Positions 7,800 to 13,870 are shown, counted from the stretch's first letter. The stretch is 21,877 bases of DNA from CAYQPF01 sp964419225 (GCA_964419225.1 CAYQPF010000084.1:1-21877); one strand, 5' to 3'. Program-made: numbers and translations. Notes: generated from the sequence alone by a model not told the origin.

Positions 7800-7895
7800 A
7801 TGTCAAAAATTTTAATAATTGTTGCTGGAGCAAGGAAAGAGCAAGGATATATAGGGAATACTGAAAAGCGGTTACTTACATTCAATGAAATTTAA
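7800..7895 (+). CDS. Possible 31-residue leader peptide or gene remnant
   Basis: An ATG-started frame of 31 codons ending in TAA that overlaps the start of the next gene by 11 bases in another frame. The start reads MSKILIIVAG and the middle is basic (RKEQ, EKR). It could be a leader peptide translationally coupled to the cluster, or the N-terminal remnant of a lost gene. It may also be chance; nothing beyond position and a sensible composition supports it. Confidence 0.25.
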   Translation: MSKILIIVAGARKEQGYIGNTEKRLLTFNEI

Positions 7896-8322
7896 TTTCA
7901 AAAAAAACAATATGATAAGCAATACATGGAACCTAATTATTGACTGGTTCAGAGATAGGAGCGAAAGAAATAATCTTATCCGAAGCTTTAATGAATCAGC
8001 AAGAGATGCATTTGTAGCTGGAACTGCTCCAACCTTACTTAAATCAAGCATTTCCAAAGGAGAACGTTCATTTAGACATCAATTTTCTAATTGGCTTAAT
8101 ACTGGATTCAGAATTCAAGCGTTTACTGGACGTATACTAGCTAAAGATGAGTTAACATATATCGGAAAAGTAATTCTTGATGACAAAGTGTTGATACGTA
8201 GATTAATTGTTCTTGGCTGGGATACATTGGAGATACATGGAGATGCTGGGGCATATGGATGTAGATGGCAATTAAAAGATTACATACAATTACCAAACTT
8301 TAACAACTTGACTAATGAATGA
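7885..8322 (+). CDS. Conserved hypothetical protein, first gene of the XRE-linked cluster
   Basis: A 145-residue soluble, basic protein with no signal peptide. A helical N-terminal half (WFRDRSERNNLIRSFNESAR, then AFVAGTAPTLLKSSISKGE) is followed by SFRHQFSNWLNTGFRIQAFTGR and a C-terminal part with LGWDTLEIHGD and CRWQLKDY. I recall similar sequences in Bacteroidota accessory DNA but know no function. An internal start at residue 10 (7912) is possible. Its stop overlaps the start of the J-domain-like gene by 8 bases, so the two should be coupled. It lies downstream of the divergent XRE gene and its operators. Confidence 0.65.
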   Translation: MKFNFKKNNMISNTWNLIIDWFRDRSERNNLIRSFNESARDAFVAGTAPTLLKSSISKGERSFRHQFSNWLNTGFRIQAFTGRILAKDELTYIGKVILDDKVLIRRLIVLGWDTLEIHGDAGAYGCRWQLKDYIQLPNFNNLTNE

Positions 8323-8734
8323 CACATTAATTTCTGACAGTTTAAACTTAGCAAATCAAGTTTTACAACAGCCTTCAAAATCCAACGATTCGATTAATTT
8401 ATGGATGTTTCTTGCTATTGTAGAGGGTGCAATTATTATATATTTATTGTTAAAAGGTAAAATAGGCACTTCCGAAACGGCAAAGAAAAAATTCAAAGAG
8501 GAAGCGCTAAAAGAGGATATTGACTTCCATAATATTGTTAATAGTTCATTTCACTCCATTCAACTGTATGATGAATTAAAAGTCAAATGTCACCCTGATA
8601 GATTTCCAAAAGATAAAGAAAAAAATATTATTTCGGAATCATTATTCCAAGAAATTTCCAAGAATAAAACAAATGTCAAAAGGCTTCTTGAATTAAAAGA
8701 AGAAGCAAAACAAAAACTGAATATTAATTTTTAA
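8315..8734 (+). CDS. Membrane-anchored J-domain-like protein
   Basis: A 139-residue protein with one transmembrane segment (about 30-47, WMFLAIVEGAIIIYLLL) and a charged C-terminal domain on the presumed cytoplasmic side. That domain carries LYDELKVKCHPDRFPKDKE; the HPD at 93-95 is the signature by which J-domain proteins stimulate Hsp70 ATPase, and basic helix II residues precede it. The rest of the domain is divergent, with a shorter helical tail after the HPD. It probably tethers DnaK, or a DnaK-like activity, near the membrane, or has kept only the fold. It overlaps the upstream gene by 8 bases and lies 9 bases before the next. Confidence 0.65.
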   Translation: MNDTLISDSLNLANQVLQQPSKSNDSINLWMFLAIVEGAIIIYLLLKGKIGTSETAKKKFKEEALKEDIDFHNIVNSSFHSIQLYDELKVKCHPDRFPKDKEKNIISESLFQEISKNKTNVKRLLELKEEAKQKLNINF

Positions 8735-8743
8735 TATTAACCA

Positions 8744-8938
8744 ATGGAAACAATTGTAGTATACGTAATCATAGCTGCATTAATTGCTTTAATAGGTATA
8801 AATCGCCAGATTGGCTATGGCTGGAGTTTTGTCTTATGCATATTCATATCTCCATTAATTGGATTGATAATTATTCTATTTTCAAAAAGGAAAGATATCG
8901 AGTTTGTTGATGTAAATAAGACAGATAAATTAAATTAA
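8744..8938 (+). CDS. Small two-helix membrane protein
   Basis: A 64-residue protein with two hydrophobic helices (about 3-20 and 27-48) separated by a short polar turn NRQIGYGW, then a charged tail beginning SKRKD. The pattern GYGWSFVLCIFISPLIGLIIILFSK is familiar from small Bacteroidota membrane proteins of unknown role, some annotated as superinfection-immunity-like; I do not assign that function. It is third in the tightly packed cluster, 9 bases after the J-domain-like gene and 16 before the next. Confidence 0.6.
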   Translation: METIVVYVIIAALIALIGINRQIGYGWSFVLCIFISPLIGLIIILFSKRKDIEFVDVNKTDKLN

Positions 8939-8954
8939 TATTAACCTCTTAAAA

Positions 8955-9161
8955 ATGAAGGCAACGGGAATAATTTTGTTAGTATTTGGTTTGCTATCTA
9001 CCCTGGGAGCATTTATTGGAGCAGCAAATGGACATAACACTTCTTTTACTGGTCTAGCCTTTGCTGTTTTAGGTGCATTTCTAATTAGTCGAGCAAACAA
9101 AAGAAAAAAAGAAGCGGAAAAGAAGAAAGAATGGAACAATGGTTCATCTAACATCAAATAG
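8955..9161 (+). CDS. Small membrane hairpin protein with lysine-rich tail
   Basis: A 68-residue protein: two hydrophobic segments (about 4-24 and 29-45) around a short polar turn, then a tail rich in Lys, Arg and Glu (RANKRKKEAEKKKEW). The positive-inside rule puts the tail in the cytoplasm. Last gene of the cluster; no homologue recognised. A reverse-strand frame covering the same bases (8930-9196) is much less convincing. Confidence 0.55.
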   Translation: MKATGIILLVFGLLSTLGAFIGAANGHNTSFTGLAFAVLGAFLISRANKRKKEAEKKKEWNNGSSNIK

Positions 9162-9576
9162 AAGAAAACCAGTTTTAACAACCTACATATTTGCAAGAAA
9201 TTAAGGGCAAAGTGATTCTGCTTAACTTTGTGACTTGTAGTTTTTTCTATTGAACAATTTAAGTAGTTTTTATAATTGACTAAAATAATTTATTACATAG
9301 TAATATTTTTATATTAATACTTGCTTACTTGTAAACAGTATTATTCTTACTAAAAAAATAAAGGTCTATAACTAAACCAATAATAAACATAACATTATCC
9401 ACCTAATTTACCATACTCATTAGTTACATAAACTATGTTTTTAAAATAATAACTAGAACCCTGAATTTACCTTGTTGTGTAAACCAGAGTGTAAACTAAA
9501 ATCAAGTATTGAAGAAATATCCCCTGAAAAAACCTCATATCTTACTGATAAATAGCGAATAGAGAGATATTCTTAA
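9162..9576. other. Noncoding right end of the island
   Basis: About 415 AT-rich bases between the last cargo gene and the tRNA remnant. It contains a weak 6-bp hairpin (9208-9213 with 9225-9230) followed by a T-rich stretch near 9240, which might end transcription of the membrane cluster. It also contains the right arm-type repeats at 9476-9498. No ORF is supported. Confidence 0.5.
9476..9498 (+). promoter_or_regulatory. Paired 11-bp repeats, putative integrase arm-type sites (right)
   Basis: TGTGTAAACCA at 9476-9486 is identical to the two copies at 138-160. A 9-of-11 copy (AGTGTAAACTA) follows at 9488-9498 with the same 12-bp period. It lies about 90 bp inside the right repeat. All copies are in the same orientation. 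Confidence 0.55.
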
Positions 9577-9644
9577 TAGCTCAGTTGGTTAGCAGCACCT
9601 GACTCATAATCAGGGGGTCGTTGGTTCAAGCCCAACTGGGCCCA
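9577..9644 (+). pseudogene. 5'-truncated tRNA(CAT) remnant at the right island junction
   Basis: Starts at the tRNA position-8 equivalent (TAGCTCAGTTGG) and runs through D arm, anticodon stem-loop (CAT at 9605-9607), T arm and 3' acceptor strand (9637-9643). The seven bases where the 5' acceptor strand should be (9570-9576, TTCTTAA) cannot pair with it, so it is not a functional tRNA. Its T stem (9620-9624/9632-9636) is perfectly paired, unlike the left copy. It is probably the original chromosomal 3' end displaced by integration. Confidence 0.85.
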
Positions 9645-9645
9645 C
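9588..9645 (+). repeat. Right attachment site copy (attR)
   Basis: 58 bp matching 1-58 with two mismatches. Together the two copies mark the island limits; recombination between them would excise about 9.59 kb and leave one tRNA gene. Confidence 0.8.
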
Positions 9646-9652
9646 AAAAAAA

Positions 9653-9681
9653 GCACTACGCATTTGCGTTAGTGCTTTTTT
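9653..9681 (+). terminator. Intrinsic terminator after the tRNA remnant
   Basis: Stem GCACTACGC (9653-9661) with GCGTTAGTGC (9666-9675, one bulged T), loop ATTT, then six T residues. It was probably the native terminator of the tRNA before integration. The A run before it allows it to work on the minus strand too, for the regulator gene. Confidence 0.8.
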
Positions 9682-9804
9682 CGTGGCACGATAAGTGGTA
9701 TACCGCACATTATTAAGTGTCTAATTAAATATTCTAGCACAATCGTTTTCAAATGATTTGCTTATATCTCAAAAAAAGAAGTAGTTACCACTAATCGTGC
9801 CACG
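9682..9804. repeat. 123-bp segment with 19-bp terminal inverted repeats
   Basis: CGTGGCACGATAAGTGGTA (9682-9700) is inverted at 9786-9804 with one mismatch; 85 bases lie between. The right arm supplies the last codons (Trp-His-Asp) and stop of the Crp/Fnr gene. It may be a MITE-like insertion or a large hairpin at the 3' end of that transcript. No target-site duplication is obvious. Confidence 0.55.
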
Positions 9805-10459
9805 TGAGCTTCTTACGGTCTGTGACTGTAACAACGCGTCCATTGGTAGATATTATGCCTTCGTCCTCCAGCTCCTTTATTGTACGGGCCAGAGAGGGGC
9901 GTTGAACACCGAAGTATTCGGCCAGTTGGGTTCGTGACCTTTTTAAAATGAAGTAGTTCTTCTCCGGGGTTGTCTTCTCCAGCAGAAAAATTGATAATTT
10001 GTTTCTTAGGCTTTTTATGGATATCATCTGGAGCTTCTCAGACAGAAAGACCGTCATGTTGGAGGTCAGAGTCAAAAAGTTGTTCAACAGTATTTCGTTT
10101 CCGGACATCTCCTTAAGCCATGCAGATTTAGATATCTTTAGGATGGAGCAGGGTTCCATGGCAACTACATCTACCGGATATTTGTTCCTGTTCGCATATA
10201 TAAACGCAGGTGCAAGTGGTATAACGGCCTCCAACAAATCAATTTCAATTGTGTTTCCATCCTGCGTTATCATCTGGGTACGAACCACACCTTTTATTAA
10301 AAGATACATAGAGTTTATTATATCTCCCTGTCTCACTACCACTTCCCCCTTCTCGAAATTAAGTACCTCTTTTACATTTCTTTGCATAAAGGCATCATGC
10401 TCTTCATTGCTCATCCCCCTGAACAACGGGCAACCGGTTAAATTATTGTCATTCATCAT
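9791..10459 (-). CDS. Crp/Fnr-family regulator, probable nitrosative-stress sensor (HcpR-like)
   Basis: A 222-residue regulator from the ATG at 10459 (10456 is a second, adjacent ATG). An N-terminal cyclic-nucleotide-binding-type beta-roll spans about 8-115 (GEVVVRQGD, then MYLLIKGVV), followed by a long dimer helix and a C-terminal Crp-type winged HTH at about 172-200 (RSRTQLAEYFGV, then RPSLARTIKELEDEGII). No Fnr-like N-terminal cysteine cluster is visible; C10 and C104 are the only cysteines. A longer in-frame start at 10561 would cover the intergenic palindrome and is rejected. It is divergent to a [2Fe-2S] protein and RIC, which suggests an HcpR-like regulator of nitric-oxide defence. 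That is inferred from context. The C-terminus ends inside an inverted repeat, so the last residues may be altered. Confidence 0.85.
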   Translation of the reverse strand: MMNDNNLTGCPLFRGMSNEEHDAFMQRNVKEVLNFEKGEVVVRQGDIINSMYLLIKGVVRTQMITQDGNTIEIDLLEAVIPLAPAFIYANRNKYPVDVVAMEPCSILKISKSAWLKEMSGNEILLNNFLTLTSNMTVFLSEKLQMISIKSLRNKLSIFLLEKTTPEKNYFILKRSRTQLAEYFGVQRPSLARTIKELEDEGIISTNGRVVTVTDRKKLTWHD

Positions 10460-10512
10460 TCTACTATAACTCCTATTAAGAAACATTATAAATTTAGTAA
10501 AAATTTTTCGTT

Positions 10513-10528
10513 TGTAACCTGGGTTACA
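10513..10528. promoter_or_regulatory. Crp/Fnr-type palindromic operator
   Basis: TGTAACCTGGGTTACA has perfect 6-bp half sites (TGTAAC/GTTACA) around a 4-base centre, the geometry of Crp/Fnr-family sites. It lies between the regulator and the divergent [2Fe-2S]/RIC genes. Its centre is about 42 bases upstream of the start predicted from the TAACTTTG element, the class II activator position. Confidence 0.75.
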
Positions 10529-10549
10529 GAAACAGGGTGACAGACAGCA

Positions 10550-10557
10550 TAACTTTG
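10550..10557 (+). promoter_or_regulatory. -7 promoter element of the bfd-like/ric genes
   Basis: TAACTTTG matches TAnnTTTG. No good TTTG is present about 20 bases upstream; that place is taken by the palindrome at 10513-10528, as expected of an activator-dependent promoter. The leader to the ATG at 10576 is about 14 nt. Confidence 0.6.
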
Positions 10558-10575
10558 TCAAAAATAAAAAAGATT

Positions 10576-10755
10576 ATGAACGAAGACATTGAGATTTGCC
10601 TTTGCAACGGCATCATGAGAAGTGAAATTGTAAAAGCAATAAAAGAGAAAGGACTGAAAACAGCCGATGAAGTAGGAGAAGCTACAACGGCCGGTACTGT
10701 TTGCGGAGGATGCATCCCCGATATTGAAGTAATTTTAAAGGAAATAAATGGTTAA
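10576..10755 (+). CDS. BFD-like [2Fe-2S]-binding protein
   Basis: A 59-residue protein matching the bacterioferritin-associated ferredoxin-like domain. CLC (8-10) and CGGC (near 43-46) give the four cysteines of a [2Fe-2S] site (CxC...CxxC), separated by the usual short helical region (RSEIVKAIKEKGLKTADEV). I chose the ATG at 10576; a GTG at 10537 would add 13 residues but sits upstream of the -7 element. It lies 11 bases before ric and downstream of the Crp/Fnr-type site, so it probably supplies or receives iron-sulfur clusters or electrons during nitric-oxide stress. The function of such stand-alone domains is not settled. Confidence 0.85.
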   Translation: MNEDIEICLCNGIMRSEIVKAIKEKGLKTADEVGEATTAGTVCGGCIPDIEVILKEING

Positions 10756-10766
10756 TTATTACTATT

Positions 10767-11462
10767 ATGAAGAGTTTTAAAGATTTAACAGTAGGTGAAA
10801 TTGTTACAGAAGATTTCAGGGCAGCTGAAGTTTTCAAGAAGGCCGGTATAGATTTCTGTTGTGGAGGAAACAGGAGGCTCGATGTTATTGCTAGTGAAAA
10901 AAAATTGGATATTACTGAAATTGAGAGTGAGTTGAATAATCTTGATAAGGTTGTTTCAAACAAACAACCAAATTTTAAAGAGTGGTCCCCGGATTTTTTA
11001 TGCGACTACATAGTAAATGAATTTCACAACAAAGTGTACAGGTTTTTACCTCAATTAATGGAATATGTAAACAAGATTGCACAGGTTCATGGAGTCCATC
11101 ATCCTGAACTGATAAAGATTGCAGAACATTTCTCGATGATAAATACTGAATTGCCAATTCATCAGAAGCAGGAAGAGCATGTATTCTTTCCGGCTATAAA
11201 AGATGCATTAAAAACCGGTTCGGCAGATGCAATGCAGATTATTGCTTCACAAATATCTCTTATGACTGATGAACATGAAATCATTGGTGGCACTATGGAA
11301 AAAATAAACGAGCTGAGCAGACAATATGCCGTTCCCGATGACGCCTGTAACACCTATCGTGTAACATACGAAATGCTAAGAGAATTTGAGGACGATCTGC
11401 ATACACATGTGCATATCGAAAATAACATTTTGTTTCCAAAGGCTCTTAAATTAGTAGTGTAA
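10767..11462 (+). CDS. ric: RIC/ScdA/YtfE-family di-iron protein, iron-sulfur cluster repair
   Basis: A 231-residue cytoplasmic protein with the two RIC domains. The N-terminal DUF542 part (about 1-60) has the double cysteine DFCCGG (C31, C32). The hemerythrin-like part (about 75-228) carries the di-iron ligand pattern: H87, the H108/H111/H112 cluster, H132 with E136 (HxxxE), H170, and H214 with E218 (HxxxE). Length and order match ScdA/YtfE. These proteins restore iron-sulfur clusters damaged by nitric oxide or peroxide and may remove nitric oxide. It follows the BFD-like gene by 11 bases and should be cotranscribed from the promoter with the Crp/Fnr-type operator. No missing ligand is seen. 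Confidence 0.93.
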   Translation: MKSFKDLTVGEIVTEDFRAAEVFKKAGIDFCCGGNRRLDVIASEKKLDITEIESELNNLDKVVSNKQPNFKEWSPDFLCDYIVNEFHNKVYRFLPQLMEYVNKIAQVHGVHHPELIKIAEHFSMINTELPIHQKQEEHVFFPAIKDALKTGSADAMQIIASQISLMTDEHEIIGGTMEKINELSRQYAVPDDACNTYRVTYEMLREFEDDLHTHVHIENNILFPKALKLVV

Positions 11463-11477
11463 ATTATCTGAATATAA

Positions 11478-11485
11478 TATATTTG
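11478..11485 (+). promoter_or_regulatory. Putative -7 promoter element of the barrel-protein gene
   Basis: TATATTTG matches TAnnTTTG, 49 bases before the ATG at 11535. No convincing -33 partner is seen, so support is moderate. Confidence 0.4.
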
Positions 11486-11534
11486 TAGAAATTTGTAACA
11501 AAATCTGGTAAAATTTTGTGAACTTTATCTGCAA

Positions 11535-12650
11535 ATGAAAAAATATCTATTATTGTTTTTTATTATCTGTATTCTCCCTAAAATTTCTAGCGGACAGGGT
11601 GCATATTATACAACCGACAGTACAACAATAATCGGGATTAAACTGGTAGAAGGTGATGACATTGAAAATTCATTGTTTTGCAGGGTTAAAAAAGATAATA
11701 AGATAACAACGTACTCGCCATATGAGGTTAAAGAATATCGGTTGAATGATGGCAGAACCTTTAAGTCATTTCCAATAAAAATCGATGATACCACATCGCG
11801 ATATTTTCTGGAGAGACTGGTTAAGGGTAAAACAAACCTCTATTATTTCAGAACAGAAGAAGGTATAAGCAAATACTATTTGACAGGAGGTGATAGTACT
11901 AAACTTTTAGAATTACCTCTGCTAAAAGAAGAATATCAAGCCTTATTTAATAACATTGTCAAAGGGTGTCCACAAGCTGTCAGGAACATTCCATTTGTAA
12001 AAATCCGAAAACACAATCTTATACGATTTATACAGGATTATAACAATTGTGCCAAACGACCTTTACCAAGATTTCATTATGGCTTCTCAACAGGAGTGTC
12101 AACTTCCCTGGCATCTGCTGCTCAAAAGCAAAGTCTGTATTTATCACCTCGGCATGAAAGTGACAAGACTGTTACCATTGGAGTTTTTTTGGATATCCCC
12201 ATTAAGGTAAGTAATTTTTCTTTTCACCCTGAGATATACTACAAGAGCTATGGCATCTCTCAGTCATTTGACAAATTAGGATTCAGTTATGATTTGATAA
12301 TCAATAATTCGTCAATATGTCTCCCGTTATTGGTCAGATATAGTCTGTTAAGTAAAAAAATCAGCCCATATTTCCAGGCTGGCCCTGTATATTCACGGGC
12401 AATAAAAAATGAAGGCACTTTATTTCAATATAATACTGTTAAAAACAACACATATATCAGCATCATTGACTCCCCGATATTGCAGGAAAATATGGGAGGG
12501 CTCTCTGTCGGCGGGGGAATGATTTTGCAACTTGGTTCAAAATATGCCTGTTTTGGCGAAATAGGCTACAGTAAATTCTATAATTTGGAGAAAATTAACA
12601 GATTGTTGGATTTAAGTGAAATTACATTTAGAATTGGCCTTATGTTCTAA
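11535..12650 (+). CDS. Outer-membrane beta-barrel protein, function unknown
   Basis: A 371-residue protein with a clear signal peptide (MKKYLLLFFIICILPKISSG, cleavage near residue 20). Residues about 25-165 form a soluble N-terminal region with beta-rich character. From about residue 180 the sequence alternates in short amphipathic strands (FHYGFSTGVSTS, IGVFLDIPI, FHPEIYYKS, LPLLVRYSLL, SVGGGMILQLGS, CFGEIGYSKF) and ends in RIGLMF with a terminal Phe, the outer-membrane assembly signal. It resembles PorT-like barrels common in Bacteroidota, with about eight strands expected. The next gene, a lipoprotein, starts 5 bases after its stop, so the two probably act together at the cell surface. Confidence 0.8.
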   Translation: MKKYLLLFFIICILPKISSGQGAYYTTDSTTIIGIKLVEGDDIENSLFCRVKKDNKITTYSPYEVKEYRLNDGRTFKSFPIKIDDTTSRYFLERLVKGKTNLYYFRTEEGISKYYLTGGDSTKLLELPLLKEEYQALFNNIVKGCPQAVRNIPFVKIRKHNLIRFIQDYNNCAKRPLPRFHYGFSTGVSTSLASAAQKQSLYLSPRHESDKTVTIGVFLDIPIKVSNFSFHPEIYYKSYGISQSFDKLGFSYDLIINNSSICLPLLVRYSLLSKKISPYFQAGPVYSRAIKNEGTLFQYNTVKNNTYISIIDSPILQENMGGLSVGGGMILQLGSKYACFGEIGYSKFYNLEKINRLLDLSEITFRIGLMF

Positions 12651-12655
12651 CTATC

Positions 12656-13870
12656 ATGAAACATATTATCCTTATAATATTATTAATGGTCCCTTTTCTG
12701 TTTGGCTGCCAGACAGAAACACCGGACTCAAGGGAATTTCCAATTATCAGAACGCTTGAAGTTGTTGATATTGATTCAACAGGTGCTACTTTTCAAGGTG
12801 AACTGGTTAAAAAAGGAACCAGAACAACTACTAGTTATGGGTTTGTCTGGGATGCCAATGAGCCGGATATCGATAGTTCATATACTGTAATCCTGGGAGA
12901 GGTTTTTAATTCATCGGTTTTTAAGATTCGAATTGACCACTCTCTGGCGAAGGGGCTAGAGTATAAAGTAAGAGCTTTTGCAACTCAAGAAAGCAAGAGG
13001 ATATATGGCAATACTGTAAAAATCAAAAGTGAAGGAAGTGCCAAAAGTGCCTGGTCGTTAGAAAAGACAGGTATTCAGCTAGATGGCCAGGGAGCTACTT
13101 ACGGGACATCAACCGATGTTGCAGGATTTATAATATTTCATGTCTGGGGTGTATATTTTTATAGTCCTGACAAAAATGAATTTTTTAAATCTACTAATTT
13201 CCCTCTCATTGGTGATTCCGGCAGGCAATTTACAGTTGTAAGTATTGGTAATATCCAATACCTCTTCAACAACACAGATAGCAATATATATACATTTCAA
13301 TCAGATTCATGGACAAAACTAACAGCAGCCCCTTTTTACTATGGCGATCATACTAATTATCATGGATTTTCAATTTCCGATGATATTTTCTTTTTAAGTT
13401 CGAGTCTATCTTACAAGTACAACATAAAAACTAATGTTTGGCAACATTTGGCAAACATTCCCGTTGTTTTCCCAGAACATTCAGTCGGAGGTACTAATAT
13501 TAATAATAAAGCATATATAATTACCTCTGGTAAGAGTGTTTGGGAGTACAATACAGATAACGACACATGGATAAACAAAACAAGTTATCCAGGTACTGTC
13601 TATGATAAAATGATGTCATTCTCATATAATGGCAAATTATATTTTGGGTTAAGCTATCATAGTCATTCAGAATACTATAATTGGTTTGACCGGGAATTGT
13701 GGGTTTACGACCCTATATTGAATATATGGAGTAGAACGCAGCAATTTCCAATGGATTTGATTTACGGGAATATATTTTTCTTTTGTGTAAAAAACAAATT
13801 ATATATTGGCCATCAAACTGATAAGACATATAGCATTTGGAAATTTGATCCGGCTTTGGCTCCTATATAA
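12656..13870 (+). CDS. Kelch-like repeat lipoprotein with an FN3-like domain
   Basis: A 404-residue predicted lipoprotein: hydrophobic signal and lipobox LFGC with lipidated C18. Residues about 30-125 look like a fibronectin-III-type sandwich (VVDIDSTGATFQGEL, then GLEYKVRAFATQ). Residues about 130-404 contain repeated Kelch-like strands with a recurring Y-x-x-x-x-x-x-W pattern (VWEYNTDNDTWINKTSYP, LWVYDPILNIWSRTQQFP, SIWKFDP), fitting a beta-propeller of five or six blades. Such lipoproteins usually bind glycans or proteins at the surface or in the periplasm. It follows the barrel protein by 5 bases. Its last 8 bases overlap the convergent gene at 13863. Confidence 0.8.
   Translation: MKHIILIILLMVPFLFGCQTETPDSREFPIIRTLEVVDIDSTGATFQGELVKKGTRTTTSYGFVWDANEPDIDSSYTVILGEVFNSSVFKIRIDHSLAKGLEYKVRAFATQESKRIYGNTVKIKSEGSAKSAWSLEKTGIQLDGQGATYGTSTDVAGFIIFHVWGVYFYSPDKNEFFKSTNFPLIGDSGRQFTVVSIGNIQYLFNNTDSNIYTFQSDSWTKLTAAPFYYGDHTNYHGFSISDDIFFLSSSLSYKYNIKTNVWQHLANIPVVFPEHSVGGTNINNKAYIITSGKSVWEYNTDNDTWINKTSYPGTVYDKMMSFSYNGKLYFGLSYHSHSEYYNWFDRELWVYDPILNIWSRTQQFPMDLIYGNIFFFCVKNKLYIGHQTDKTYSIWKFDPALAPI

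Larger units (their letters stand above)
1..9645. mobile_element. tRNA-integrated genomic island, about 9.6 kb
   Basis: Bounded by 58-bp direct repeats of a tRNA 3' part (1-58 and 9588-9645; mismatches only at 32 and 33 of the left copy). A tyrosine recombinase gene starts about 125 bp inside the left end, the usual layout for elements that integrate into tRNA genes. Paired TGTGTAAACCA repeats lie just inside both ends. Cargo: SF2 helicase-like protein, RadC/JAB protein, ParB-like protein, adenine methyltransferase, XRE regulator and a four-gene small membrane cluster. I see no relaxase, coupling protein, conjugation gene, capsid gene or transposase. It is therefore more likely a small integrative island or satellite needing a helper than a self-transmissible element. 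Coding sequence inside looks more AT-rich than the genes right of 9790. Confidence 0.85.

Noticed and set aside
8930..9196. Minus-strand 88-codon frame over the last membrane-cluster gene
   Set aside because: The plus-strand frame has regular spacing in the cluster and a typical membrane-hairpin design; this one is its shadow.
3885..9415. 13-bp inverted match TATGGTAAATTAG (3885-3897 and 9403-9415)
   Set aside because: One such match is expected by chance in about 9.6 kb of AT-rich DNA; no supporting context.
1..9645. Conjugative element or prophage
   Set aside because: No relaxase, type IV secretion, coupling protein, portal, terminase, capsid or lysis gene can be found in the bounded 9.6 kb.
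9999..10469. Plus-strand 156-codon frame
   Set aside because: Antisense to the Crp/Fnr gene; it has no recognisable domain and its composition follows the reverse frame.
10460..10561. Longer start (10561) for the Crp/Fnr gene
   Set aside because: The extra N-terminal residues would cover the palindromic operator and do not resemble the family; the adjacent ATGs at 10459/10456 give a normal length.
10537..10575. GTG start at 10537 for the BFD-like protein
   Set aside because: The TAACTTTG promoter element at 10550-10557 lies inside this extension, and the domain begins at the ATG at 10576.
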